A stretch of DNA of 64,000 nucleotides from Megascapheus bottae (lineage: Eukaryota; Chordata; Mammalia; Rodentia; Geomyidae). This document shows, in pieces, positions 16,426 through 29,932 of the stretch. Every line of letters starts with the position of its first letter. Within the stretch, counting starts at the first letter, position 1. A program made the translations under genes and the position numbers. The stretch is from positions 62,001 through 126,000 of the forward strand of contig JANJXV010000190.1 in the NCBI GenBank assembly GCA_024803745.1, given 5' to 3'. Under the pieces are notes generated by a model. It saw only the letters and a program-made list of their open reading frames with translations, was not told the origin of the DNA and ran no database searches.

Positions 16426-16718
16426 GTAAGTAAGGGCCTTTCGAAATCAATCTAGAAATTGCTCTCTCCCTTCAGTACCACATAATATGGCGCTGACCAC
16501 AGGCACTTCCGCCATCCCCGCCAGAATCAAAGACGGCGGCCTTGCCCTCAGGCTTTCGCCTTCAGGTTTTCGTCTGCGCACGCTCCGTTCGCCCGCCGAC
16601 CCTCCCGCTGGACGGAAGTTCCCGGCGCCTCTCTAGCCGCCGCGCTCGCTGGCGTCTCCGCCAGCCAATTGTCGGACGCGCCGCTCGGCCCCGCCTGCGG
16701 ATCAGCTGGGGACCCGCG

Positions 16719-16994
16719 ATGTCTGATGACAGCGGCGGTGGCGCTGGCGCGGCCGGTTCCGGGGTCGGCGCGTGGCGGGGGGTGCGCGGGCGGGCGGCGG
16801 CCGAGGGGCGGCGGCGCCGATCTCTGCGGCTCCCCGGGTCGGACCGTCGTCCCCCGGCCGTCGTTTCCGGGTCTCGGCGACGCGCCTCCTATGGAGCGGC
16901 CCGGGGACGGCGAGCGGCCGCCGCGGACGCGGCCCTGGGGGCGGCTGCTGCGCCTCGGCGCCGAGGAGGGCGAGCCGCACGTCCTCCTGTGTAA
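16719..16994 (+). other. upstream ORF overlapping the CHFR start
   Basis: An ATG with G at -3 opens a frame of 91 codons that passes the CHFR ATG (16891) in another frame and stops at 16992-16994. If transcription starts left of 16719, ribosomes reading it would miss the CHFR start. The CHFR ATG itself has C at -3 and G at +4. The peptide is Gly/Ala/Arg-rich and not recognised; a regulatory role is possible. Confidence 0.35.
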
Positions 16995-17023
16995 GCGCGA
17001 GTGGACGCTCGGGCGGAGGAGAG
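16891..17023 (+). CDS. CHFR: CHFR exon 1 (coding part)
   Basis: Start codon to GAGAG|GTACGG. It encodes residues 1-44, with PWGRLLRLGAEEGEPHVLL shared with human. The first 13 residues differ from human and are rich in Arg/Pro. One base is carried to exon 2. Confidence 0.92.
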
Positions 17024-20000
17024 GTACGGGGCCGGGGCCGGGGCCGGGGCCAGGCGCGGGGGCGAAGACCGGCCGGCGGCCGGCGCCGTGGGCTGGGGCG
17101 CAGCGGGCTGGTTGGGACCCAGGACTCCGTCGAAAGACGAACCAGGAGCCGAGACCTAGGAATTGGGTAGGAGACTGAGGGCGCCAGACAGAGGTGGGGA
17201 CAGGACCAGAGCCGCCGGGCGTGCGGGCCTCCGGCGGGATGCAGTGTGCCTTCCAGGTAGGACCTGCCCTTCACTTTGTTGTTGGCCGGGACCCTTGTCT
17301 GAGCTCTTCATTCAGATCACTTAGTCCGAATCACAACTTTGTAAAGTAGTGTTATTAACTGTCCCGTAGAATATGAGCTCATATTCATTGCTATGCCGGG
17401 TTTTTTGTTTCCTCTAACGAAAGCAGAAAGAAATTAGAAATCAATTGGTTAAAGAAAACCTGGAAAAATCCATTTATTTAGGAATTATGCATCCCTCTTA
17501 AACAGCTTGCTGAGTCAAAGAACAAACAAAAGGGAGCATTTAGAAAATGCCTTGAGACAGACTGGAGGCATGTGTGAAGTTTCAGTGGAGCAAGTGTGAC
17601 GATATGATTTCAAACTCTGGATATCAGCAGATAGTTAGATGGATAGATATACCTTAAGACAAATAAAAACAGAATATACCAAACTTAAGACTGAAGCTAA
17701 CACAATGGTAATTTGTACCCGTAGTTGTTTACGTTTCAAAGGATCTCTTAAGTTCCAGCTTGTAGCAAACTTACTTAATGAATCTGAGAAGCTAAGGACT
17801 AGAAAAAATTCACACAACCAATGAGAGAAAGTGCCTTCACTCTCCATACTTAGCGTTTAGCAAAATCTAGAGTATGGTAATTTAACTTCCTTTTTGCTTT
17901 TCTACAGAGACATGCTGTAGTTAGGTCACCAAAGGCATTTCATTTGTCTGAAAATTAATGTTATCAATATGGCTCTGTACTTTAAAAAAAGGGGGGGGAT
18001 AAGAAAGACTGCTATGTAGAAGCAAAAATCTTGTCATTAGTTTTTCTCTTTACAGCACATCTGTTTCAGGGAAAGCAGAAAACTGAATAAATCTTGCTAC
18101 CAAGTTTGTTGGTTGTTTCTTTTTTCAACTAAATATAAACAGTGGTAAAAGATCAAGCTGGGTGCTGTTGGCTCACTCCTGTAATCCTAGCTATTCAGGC
18201 TGAGATCTGAGGATCCCAGTTTGAAGCCAACCCCGGGCAGGGAATTCCCTGTGAGACTCTTATCTCCAGTTAACTACTCAAAAACCAGAAATAGTAATGG
18301 GGCCCAAGTATTAGAGTGCTGCCTTAAGAAATGTCAAGGAAATTATCCAGGACTGGCAAAAAAAAAAAAAGTCAATGTACTATAAGCATTAATGTTTTCA
18401 GATCTTTATTGTAGACACATTTATTTCTCTTACCTAAATACCTAGAAGTGGAATTCTTAGGGTATTTGTCAAGTGTATATTTAACTTGATAAGATGATGA
18501 ACTGTTTTTGAAAGTAGTTGTACTGATGTGCCATTCTCACCAGCAGTGTTTAAGAATTCAGTTTTTCTTCTTTCTCCTTGGGGGCCTAGAAAGGTTGAAG
18601 CATGTTTGTGTCCTCTGGGTCTTCATATCCTCATCCTCTCAGAATTGTTGGTGGTAGTAGTTATTTGGGTATTTGTATCCAACAGGCTATTGACAGGCAA
18701 GCACAGTGTCACCATGCAGATTCTCACTAACTGGCATTCTACTCTACAAGATTCATGCCCAGAAGCAGACTAGTTCTAACTGAAGGTGAACATCTATGGC
18801 CAGAATCTTCTGTTACTACAGTCACTACTCTAACACCATTGAGGATCAGTGGGACAAGATTTTTGGAGCTACCAATGTGAAGCTTATGCTGAATATGGAC
18901 AGTACCTGTCTAGCTGCAGGTGGCTTTTGATTACATTTTGAGATAGAATATACCAGGGCCAGCTTTTGAGCATGGAGGCTAGTATCAGTAGCCAGGCCAT
19001 GACCAACCCGGAGAAGCAGCCTACCGTAGGAGCTGGCCTACTTCAAATAGAACAAAACAGCTGTGTACTAGTGGCTCACACTTGTAATCCTAGCTACTCA
19101 GGAGACTGAGATCTGAGGATTGCAGTATGAGACTTATCTCCAATAAACTACAAAAAAGCCATAAATAGAGCCATGGCTCAAGTGGTAGAGTACTAGCCTG
19201 AGCAAAAGAAGTTCAGGTATAGTGCCAGGATCTGAGTTCATGCCCTAGGACCAGCAGAAAAAAAATGAGGACTGAGAATGTGTTTCAGTGGTAAAGTGAC
19301 ATGCGTGAAGCCCTGGGTTTGATTCCTCAGTACCACATAAACAGAAAAAGCTGGAAGTGGCACAGTGGCTCATGTGGTAGAGTGCTAAACTTGAGTAAAA
19401 GACGCTCAGAGACAGTGCCCAGGCCCTGACAATCCCAGTACTGCCCCCCCCCCTAAAAAAAAGAGGAGGAAGAAAAGGAAAAGGAAAAGTAGGAAATCAG
19501 TGGCCTATAGGCATCAGTTTAGCCAAATAAGCCAGAATGAGGTCATGAGAGAATAACGGGAAAGATGTCATTTGGCTCCTCAGCTAGACCAAGTGAGTGA
19601 ACTGGGCAGCAATTCCAGATGAGCATGTTTCAATGTACTCTTTAGGGCCTTGAGATGGAGTTTCAGTTGAACTCAGTATAAAAGCTTCCCTAGAAACACA
19701 GGCAAGATGGAGATCCACTGTGGAACTGAATTGGTACTGATCACACATTGATGAGTATCATGTAAGCCCAGCTTGGCAATGACAACAGCAAGTGTGCTGA
19801 CATTCTGGCAGAGAAGGAGTTTCAGAGGTCATAAGCATCAAGTAGCAACTGGAGCAAGTCTGCCACCTACCTAAGCCAGCTTGAGAGCCAGGATACCAAT
19901 TTGAATAAACTATACATATCCAAGGGCCTCTGAGTTAGCACGTTTCTGGACTTTGCTGTCTTACAGAGTGATTCTCCTGGGTAGAAGAAAAAGAGGGGAT

Positions 20001-23000
20001 GGCCCCTGACCTGCCAACAAATGCCTTGGCTGAATGGGGGATAAAAACAATATTGAGTCTTCTGACTCAATGATACAAGGCAGTCTGGAATCAAGGTTCA
20101 GGCCAAAGCAAGATAAAGTAGTGGTTTCATGTGAGACATTTTCCCTTATGTGTGGACGTGCATGCGCATATGTACACGCTTTGTGACGGTTTACCATATG
20201 AGTGCTGCTTACTAGTGGAGTATTTCCTCCTTTTTTTTGCGGGGGGGGGGGGGAAGGGGGGGAGAAGGGGTTGATTTTGGGGCTTGAACTCAGCCTGGGC
20301 ACTGTCCCTGAGCTTTGGTTCAAGCACCACTCCCAGTTTTCTGGTGGTTCACTGGAGGTAACAGTCTCATACACTTTCCTGCCTAGGCTGGCTTTGAATG
20401 GTGATCTTCAGATCTCAGCCTCCTGAGTAGCTAGGGTTACAGATGTAAGCCACTGGGACCCAACGTAAAATTTTCATTTTTCATTTGCTTGTTATTCTTC
20501 CAGTATTTGTGTTATCATAAACTACTATAAGTCTATTGTATATTTAAAAGTATCTAAAAACTTTTGTGCTTTTGATTTAAAGAGAAAGTATTAAGTATTT
20601 GGAGATTATATCCTTTTTGTTTAATCAAGTTAATGAGTTAGTTATGAGTTCCTTTTCCTATTTTATATTTTCTTGTACATGTGCCTTTGATATCTTGCCC
20701 ATTTCATATAGTTGATGACATATTTCCTTAGTTTTGCAATGAATTATGGAACCTAAGGTTATATTGAAAAGGAATGAGGATAGTAAGTTATTTAAACGTC
20801 TTAGGTTTCTTTCTTTCTTTTTTTTTGCCAGTCCTGGGCTTGAGCTCAGGGCCTGAGCACTGTCCTTGGACTTTCTCAAGGCTAGAGCTCTACCACTTGA
20901 GCCTCCGCACCACTTCTGGCTTTTTTCTATGTATGTGGTACCGAGGAATTGAACCCGGTCTTTGTGCATGCTAGGCAAGCATTCTACCACTAGGCCAAAC
21001 TCCCTGTCCTGTCCTTGGGCTTTCTCAAGGCTAGAGCTCTACCACTGGAGCCACAGCACCACTTCCAGCTTTTTCCAAGGAATTGAACCTGGGTCTTTGT
21101 GCATGGTAGGCAAGCACTCTTACCACTAGGTCAAACTCCCTGCCTTTTTTTTTTTTTAAGTACATGGTATGTTTATCAGGCAAAGCTATAGGTGTATGGA
21201 TGTCATAAATGAAGAAGTGTTAATATGATGGAATATGTTCCAGGTGACCAGGTTTAAGAGGGTTTTGGACATGACCTTTGCCCCTAACTTTGGGTTAATA
21301 CAAAAGTATTTAAGTGCTGTTTTACTTACGTGTGTGTAGTGGGTCCCACATGTTGATAAAGCAGAGATAGTCATGGCCACAGAAGCCAATGTCATGTCTA
21401 GTACACTCTGTCTTTTGTGTTATAGGCTGTGACCTCTCATTCCCCAGCAATAAACTTGTGTCTGGAGATCACTGTAAAATTTTAGTAGATGAAAAGTCTG
21501 GTCAGGTGATGCTGGAAGACACCAGGTGAGTACTTTCTGATCTTTTCTGTTTCCTCTGTAGCTTAGTATTCTGACAGTATTGCTTCATTACAGTAGCATC
21601 AGCTAGCTCTCTCATGTGGAGCTTAGGTTCTCAAGGCATCAAGATGAATCTTCTGGTTTCCATTATGGAATCTTATGTGATGCTTTGGTACATATGGCTC
21701 TAGTGTTCAATTAAATCAAACATGACTCAACAAATGAGACCTAAAAGGTATTGAAACTCAGATTCCTGAAAATATAATCAACATTGATTTCTTTCTACTA
21801 AATAAAAAACAAAAGCAAAACTAATTTTTTGAGACAGTCTCATTATATAGCCCAGACTGGCCCTGAACTTGCGCTCCTCTGGCCTCAATTCCCTGAATGC
21901 CAGAATTATTCACATTCCACCAAACCTGGCAAAAAAAAAAAAAAACCAAACAAACAAAAAAAAAACAGAACAAAACAACCTTTGTGTGTACTGGTAGTGG
22001 GGGTGGAATTCAGGGCTTAGGCACTGTCCCTTAGCTTTTATTGCTCAAAGATGGTGCTCTACTACTTGACTGCCACTCTATTTACAGCTGTTTGGTGGAT
22101 AAGTACAGATAAGAAGCTCACAGACTCCTTGGCTTCAAACCAGGATCCCCAGATCTCAGCCTCATTAGTAGCTCAGATTACAGGTGTGAGCCACTAGTAT
22201 CTGGCTTAAAATTATTATTGATTAATTTTCTGAATTACCACGGTAATACAGAAAAGGTGGAAAGCCAAAGCTAGGAATACAGCTTAATGGTAGATGGCTG
22301 GTGTAGCATATGTAAAAACCTGGTCTTGATCCTAAAACCAGATTTTATGTGTTCAGTGTACTGTGCTCTCTGCCCATCATGTAACTTAGATATCTGTACT
22401 TAAATATCCTTCTGAAGAAAGCACTTGCTGTTTTTCTTCCCACATTCCAAAAACCCAGGTCTAGTCCATGTGCCATGACCTCCCCATCCATCAGTGTGGT
22501 CACTGCCAAAACCAGACTACCCCTTTAGAGCACAGAGCACAGGTGTCCTGGCGTCTTCCAGTTGTTAGCCCAGCATTTATTTTGCTATTCCTTAAGGGGA
22601 GCAGGATTTATTTGAGGTATGCACTGGCTGCAGTCATGATTGTTGGAGGGAGCAGAGCTATGGACAGCTCTAAGTACAGCTCTGCAGAGGCTGGGAATTA
22701 AAGTGTACTGCTGCTGCTAAGGCAGCACCCAGGATTCACAGAAGGCACATTTGGAAGAGAATCTGCATTAGAGAAGTAAAAATAATAAAACACTTGGTGT
22801 GGGTAGTTAGGGTGTCAGTAAGGGAATGGCCAGCAAGATTTTTCTCATGAGCATTGTCAGATGGTATATGACTATTTGCTTGCTTGCTTTCCAGTCCCAG
22901 GGCTTTAACTCAGGGCCTGAGCACTGTCCTTGGGTTTTTCTCAAGGCTAGAGCTTTACCACTTGAGCCAAAGTACCACTTCCAGCTTTTTTTTTATGTAT

Positions 23001-25448
23001 GTGTTACCAAGGAATCGAACCTGGGTTTGCATACTAGGCAAACACTCTACCATTAAGCCAAACTCCTGGCTCCTCTATAACTATTTTCACCATGATAATA
23101 CTGAGCAAATTTCCTCACGGTGGTAGAAAAATTTAATAATCCTAGTTATTTTGAGTAATGTAATTTGTCTTTTTCTTTTTTTACAGTACCAATGGAACAG
23201 TAATCAATAAGCTGAAGGTTGTTAAAAAACAAACTTGTCCTCTACAGTCTGGGGATGTCATCTATTTAGTATACAGGAAGAATGAGCCGGAACACAGTAA
23301 GAGGAAAACTCACTGGGGTTAGACACATGCCCAGATGCTAAAGATCAGATCAAACTGACAAACATCTTCAGAATGAAAATCTGTTTCAACAGATATTTCC
23401 TATAGGGAAGTTAGGGTTGGTTGCATTCCTGACCTTAATACACTTTTTTCCCCCCTTTGGTCATGGGGCTTGAACTCTGGGCCTGGGTGCTGTCCCTGAG
23501 CTTTTCAGCTCAAGGCTACCACCCTATGCCTTGAGTCACTGTGCCACTTCTCTTTTTCTGGTGGTTAATTGGAGATAAGTCCGTAGAGTCTCATGGACTT
23601 TTGTGCCAGGGCCGGCTTTGAACTGTGATCCTCAGATTCTAGCCTCCTGAGTAGCTAGGATTATAGGCACCTGGCAATATAATTGTTTGTGTAAATTTTT
23701 GGTGTAAACAATTGAAAACTGAGTGTTGAGTGTATTTAGAGCCTTTCTTAAAGAATACTACTTTGGTTGTGGGTATTATATCTCAAAATGGGTGGTAAGA
23801 AAGTAGGAATATGGTTTAGTGGTAGAATGCCTGCCTAGCATGCATGAAGGCCTGGGTTCCATTTCTCAGTACCACATAAACATTGTGGCTCAAGTGGTAG
23901 AGTGCTAGCCTTGAGCAAAAGAAGCTCAGGGACTGTGCCCAGACCCTAAGTTCAAGCCCTAGGACTGCCCCCCCCCAAAAAAAGGAGGGGCCTGGGAGCG
24001 TGGCCTAATGGTAGTGTGCTTGCCTAGCACACATGAATCCTTGGGTTCAATTCCCCAGAGCCACATACACAGAAAAAGCCAGAAGTAGTGCTGTGGCTCA
24101 AATGGCAGAGTGCTAGCCTTGAGCAAAAAAGTGTCCAAGGACAGTGCTGAGGCCCTGCCTTCAAGCGCCTAGTATTGGCAAAAAAAAAAAAAAAAAAAAA
24201 TGGGGTGGAGGGGTGGAGGAGGTTGCAAAAGTAGAATTGTAGCTGTAGGAATAAAGCACAGGAATATAGGCCTACAACTAATGGTGGTTCTGCTTTTGAA
24301 GACTTGACAAGAGTCAGCCAAGGTTAGAGTAGACATGAAGCTGTGTTTGTGTTTGTGGGAGCCAAGGACACGAGTCACGGAAATCCTTTGAAAAGTCACT
24401 TTGAAATATTTAAAGACTACCACAAGTGTCTTCTTGGTAAGGAAAAGGAAGGGGTGGACAAATATTACTTAGGCCATATTCAACATAAAACCAGGCAATT
24501 AACATACAGAGGATTTTTTTTTTTTTTTTGCCAGTCCTGGGGCTTGAACCCAACTTGAGCACTGCCCCTGAGCTTCTTTTGCTGAAGCCTAGCACTCTAC
24601 CCTCTACAATTTGAGCCACAGGACCACTTTCAGCTTTTCTGTGTTTTTTTTTTTTTTTTTGTCTGTTGTGGGGCTTGAACTCTGGGCCTGGGTGTTGTCC
24701 CTGAGCTCTTCAGCTCCAGGCTACCACCCTACCCTGGGAGCCACAGCTCCACTTCTGGTTTTCTAGTGGTTTAATTGGAGGTAAGAGTCTCATGGACTTC
24801 AGTGCCCAGGCTGGCTTTGAACCACCATCCTCAGATCTCAACCTCCTGAGTAGCTAGTATTACAGGTGTGAGCCATCATATCCGGCTTAGCTTTTCTGTT
24901 TGTATCATACTGAGGAATCAAACCCAGGGCTTCATGTATGTTAGAGAAGTACTTTACCACTAAGCCATATTTCCTGCCCCCATGGGAATCTTGTATCTGT
25001 TCCTCTTTTCAGTGGCTAGTAATTATAAGCAAGGCGTGAGATTCTTTACCTTAGTCTGCCCTCGGGGCCTTTTTTTCCTCTGAAATATGCATAGTTTTAA
25101 GTTTATAAGAAAGGGTCATTGCTGGGTGCCAATGGCTCATGGCCTATGATCTTAGCTATGCAAGAGGATGAGAGTTGAAGGTTATAGTTCAAAGCCATCC
25201 TAGGCAAGAAGGTCCATGAGAAATGGAGCTATGGCTCAGAGTGGTAGTACGTTACCATTGAGCACAAAAGCTCAGGGACAGTGCTCAGTCCCTGATATCA
25301 AACCCCAGGACCAGCAAAAAAAAAAAAAAGGAATGGGCCAATTTTGTTAGAATCTCTTAAATCAGTAGATGTTGTTAGTAGATGCTAAGTGAAGATAAAC
25401 AGATTTGGTATGATGTGACTAGAAAGAAGAGAACAGAAATGAGTATTG

Positions 25449-25500
<52 letters not shown>

Positions 25501-26878
25501 GCACAGATGCGTTCCAGTCCTGGAGCTTGAGCTCAGGGTTTAGGTATTGTCCTTGAGCTTTTTCCACTCAAGGCTACTGCCCTACCACTTAATCCACAGC
25601 CCTGTTTCTGGCTTTTTTGGTACTTAATTGGGTATGAGTCTCACTGAGCCCATGCTGGTGGCTCACACCTGTATCCCAACTACTCAGGAGGCTATGATCA
25701 GAGGATCACAGTTCAAAACCAGTCCAGGCAGGAAAGTCTGTGAGACTCTTATCTCCAGTAAACTCAGTGGTAGAGTGCTAGCCTTGAATGAAAAACTCAG
25801 GGACAGAGTTAAAGCACTAGGATCAGACACCCCCTTCCCCCCAAAAAAAAAGAAAGAAAAAGAAAGTCTCATAGATTTTCCTGCTCAGGCTAGCTTTGAA
25901 CCATGATCCACAGATCTCAGCCTCCTGAATAGGATTACAGGTATGAGCCACCAGCACGTCTTAGATACTGCTTTTTTATATGGCTACCATTATTTATTTG
26001 ATTAATTTCCTTTCAGATGTGGCATACCTCTATGAATCTTTAAGTGAAAAGCAAGGCATTGCTCAAGAATCTTTTGGTGAGTGAATTTGTAGCAAAGATA
26101 ATGTGAAGGGTTGTTGAATACTAGAAACAACTTTCAGATCCATGCAGTATTTTCCTGAGCTCCTTTTGTGTTCCTTTTGTGCTTGCAGAAGCCAATAAAG
26201 AAAATGTATACCATGTGACCAAAGATACCTCAGCTCCAGGGTTGGGTGATGACTCCCCGGTTACGCCATTGTTGCCTGCCGTTCAGGTGTGCATGGAGGA
26301 ACCACAGCCATCAACGTCAACATCAGACCTCTTCGCCATGGCCTCTACCTCTTCCACAGAGCTGATTTCCATAGGTAAAGACCATTCTTCTAGCTCTAGT
26401 GTGACGGAAATGACAATTGCAGTTATATTTTTACTCCTTAATCATTACCTGTATTGTCACAGAGACAGAAGACCACTATAGGTTATCATTAATAAGAGTT
26501 CTGTACTAGTAAATAATAACGTATTCCATCCTGAAAATGGTAAAGATTAAGGGCCTTAGTTTATTTGTTTCTTTTTTTTATTTTATTTTTTTGTCGTCTT
26601 GGGGCTTGAACTCAGGCTTGGGTACCGTTCCTGAGCTCTTCAGCTCAAGGCTATCCCCCTACATTTGGGCCTGGGTGTTGTCCCTGATTTCTTCAGCTCA
26701 AGGCTACTGTCCTACCTCTGGAACCACAGCCCCACTTCCCATTTTCTTGAGGTTAATTGGAGATAAAAGTCTCATGGTCTAGAGTGCGTAGGCTGGCTTT
26801 GAACTGTGATCCTCAGATCTCAGCCTCCTGAGTAGCTCAGATTACAGGCATGAGCCACACTAGTATCTATCCCATATG

Positions 26879-26913
<35 letters not shown>

Positions 26914-29870
26914 CTTCTTCTTCATAATTAAAAATACCTTCTACAAATTGAGGTGATTTTTTTTATTAGAACAAGAAAGGCCACATTTTAATACACCATC
27001 ACCAGAAATGACAATACATACCAAGGACATATGCAATAGTCATATAAAGAGAAAAAAGCAGGATGACAGCAGACATGATATACTACACCTCTAAGAAACT
27101 TAGAACCAGACAAACAAGAAATAAATATACCCCATACACCTCCCACACATATGCACAGCTTATATAAGCAATGCTATATGCAGTTCTTAAGTTATGATAT
27201 TTGGGATTTCAAACTCATTTGATTTAAATTAGTGATACTTTCTTGGTATATTCTCTCCCTTCTTGTTTATCACCTCTCACAGGGTCTGGGGATGTAGGTA
27301 TCTCCACAAAAGGACATGGGCCAGCTTTGGCGAGTGACCACCTCTACAACCTTGTTCCAGCCGTCCCAAATAGAGAAGGAGTACTCTTTCCCTTGTTGGA
27401 ATCCCAGGACCAGGAGAATTTGGAGCCTGCTAAAAAGAAGATAAAAGGAGGTTAGAGTCTTGCCAGTTTGCATTTTTTGGCATCTTGTACTTTAATACAT
27501 TCTGAGTATGAGTCAGGAGTGTAGCTTACTGGTAGAGTACTCGCTTAGCATGCATGAAGATGTAGGTTTGATTCCTCGGTACCATATATACAGAAAAAGC
27601 CGGAAGTGGTGCTGTGGCTCAAGTGACAAAGTGCTAGCCTTATGTAAAAAAGTGTCCAAGGACGGTGCCCTGGTTCTGAGTAAGCCCTAGGACTGTCAAA
27701 AAAAAAAAAAAAGAAAAGAAAAAAAGGTGGAGGGCCAGGAGTTTGGCCTAGTGGTAGAGTGCCTGTCTAGCATGCATGAAGACCCAGGTTAGATTCCTTG
27801 GTATCACATACATAGAAAAAGCTGGAAGTGGTGCTGTGACTCAAGTGACAGATCACTAAGATTACTACCCTTGAGAAAGCCCAAAGACAGTGTTCAGGCC
27901 CTGAGTTCAAGCAAAAACAAAACAAAAACAAAACCTTGTTAGATGTGAAATAGTATGAAAAATCTTAGTTATGAGTTACAAGTTAATTTCCCCATGGTGG
28001 GGCCTGTGCTGTACTGTGCTGTGCTGTGCTGTGCCATGCTATACTGCGTCATGCCATTTTATGGTGGTTGTTGCTTGTGTGCCTGTGTGTGTGCATGCGC
28101 ATGTGCGTGATTATACTGAGAGTTGAAAGCAGAATCTTGCACTTTTAGTTTTTTTTTTTTTTTTTTTTTGCTTAAGGCTGGTGTTCTCCACCTAAGCTAT
28201 ATTTCTTCTTCCAGCTTTTTTGTTGCTTAATCGGAGGTAAGAGTCTGACAGAGGGGCTTGGAATATGGTTTAATGCTAGGGTACTTGCCTGGTATGCATG
28301 AAGCCCTGGGTTCCACTCTGCATAAACAGAAAAAGCCAGAAGTGGTGCTGTGGCTCAAGTGGTAGAGCACTAGCCTTGAGCCTCAAAGAAGCTCAGGAAC
28401 AGTATCTAAATCAAGCCCCAAAACTGAGATGGAGGGAAAGAGAGGGGGGAAGCCAGACAGACTTTTCTGCTGATAGATTTTGATCATATCTCAGCCTCCT
28501 GAGTAGGTAGAATTACAGGCATTACCCACCCACCAGTGCCTGGCATTTACTAGCAGACTAATTCGTGGACTGGAAATTACATTCTGAACTACAGACTTGA
28601 TGTCAAAAGTTTTCTGTATTAAAGTGACAGTAATTTTTTAAATGTTATTTTTAAGTGATAGTTTGAACCTTCACATTGAAGATGAGTTAAAGAGTGAAAA
28701 ATCCATACATGTTTCTTTGTTGTGCTGGGGCTTGAACTTAGAACCTGAGACTCTCATTTGGCTTTTTTTTTGTTCATGGCTGCGGTTCTACCACTTAAGC
28801 CACACCTCCAGTCTGACATGAGGCTGGTTAATGTAGAATAGTGATTTTCAGACTTTTCTCCCAGGGCTGGCTTTATACCTTGATCCTCCAGGGATCAACA
28901 TTCTAATTAGCAAGGATTACAAGGATGAACCATTGGCATCTGTCTAAAAATCTACACTTTAAAAGCCAAAGTTTAGTGGTTGGGGATATTCTGGAATTTA
29001 TAACCAGCACCAAAACAAGAATCAGTAATAACAACAAAAACAGAAAAGGCAAAAACCATGAAAATGACACAAACTTGAAGCAGCAGAGCTCTCACCTTGA
29101 GCAAAAGAGCTCAGGAATACCGAGGGCCTAGGCCCTGAGTTGAAGCCCTATGACTGACAAAAAAAATAAAGTTTAAGAGGCAGAAAAAATGTGTGGTGGT
29201 GTGGTAAGGTGGTATAGTATGGTAATGTGTGGTTGTGAGATGGTGTTGTAGTGTCTGTGTATGATGTAGTGGTATGGTAATGTGATTTGTGGTAATATGT
29301 TGTGCTGTGGTGGTGGGATACTGTGATCAAAGATATTCAGGAAGGATTGTCAGGGAAGTGAGGACCTGGACTATCTGAACATTGCTGGAAAACTGGATTG
29401 GCTTGAGGAGGACATAGAAGGAATTCACAACAATTACATTAAAAAAATAAAACACTTAAAAAAAAATGTGTGTGATGACCCTGAGGCTTCAACTGAGGGC
29501 CTGGGTGTGACCCCTGTGCATTACTGCAGAAGGCTAGCAATCTAGCACTTGAGCTACATCTCCACTTCTAGCTTCTTTGGTGGCTAATTGGGGATCAGAG
29601 TCTCACAGACTTTCTTGCTTGCACTGGAGTTGAACTGCTATCCCTTAGATCTCAGCCTCTTGAGTAGCTAGGATTACAGGCATGACATTGGCTAAGCTCT
29701 CTTTTTTGAGATGAGGTCTCACTGTGTTTCCCAGGCTTGCCTTGAATTCCTGAGCTCAAGTAATCCTTCTGCTTCAACCTCCCAAACAGTTTGTGTTGTG
29801 ACTACAGGCTCACACTACCAGGCCAGGTGTGTCCATTCTCTCTCTCTCTCTCTCTTCCTCTCTCTCTCTC

Positions 29871-29932
<62 letters not shown>

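Larger units (their letters stand above)
16480..17260 (+). promoter_or_regulatory. CHFR: CHFR CpG-island promoter
   Basis: A dense CpG block around CHFR exon 1. CACTTCCGCCAT at 16504 combines an ETS core with a YY1-like GCCAT. GACGGCGGC follows at 16532. (GGGGCC)-like runs lie just inside intron 1 (17028-17050). The human CHFR island is known for silencing by methylation in tumours. Confidence 0.8.
23297..26016. repeat. CHFR: CHFR intron 3: dense and nested SINEs, (GT)n
   Basis: Contents: minus-strand B1-Geo (23455-23677), plus-strand ID-Geo (23800-23972 and 23989-24200), a minus-strand ID-Geo (24528-24980) split by a minus-strand B1-Geo, plus-strand B1-Geo (25115-25330), (GT)n (25451-25497), and a minus-strand B1-Geo (25514-25960) split by a plus-strand B1-Geo. 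24220-24520 and 24985-25110 are unique. Confidence 0.75.
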
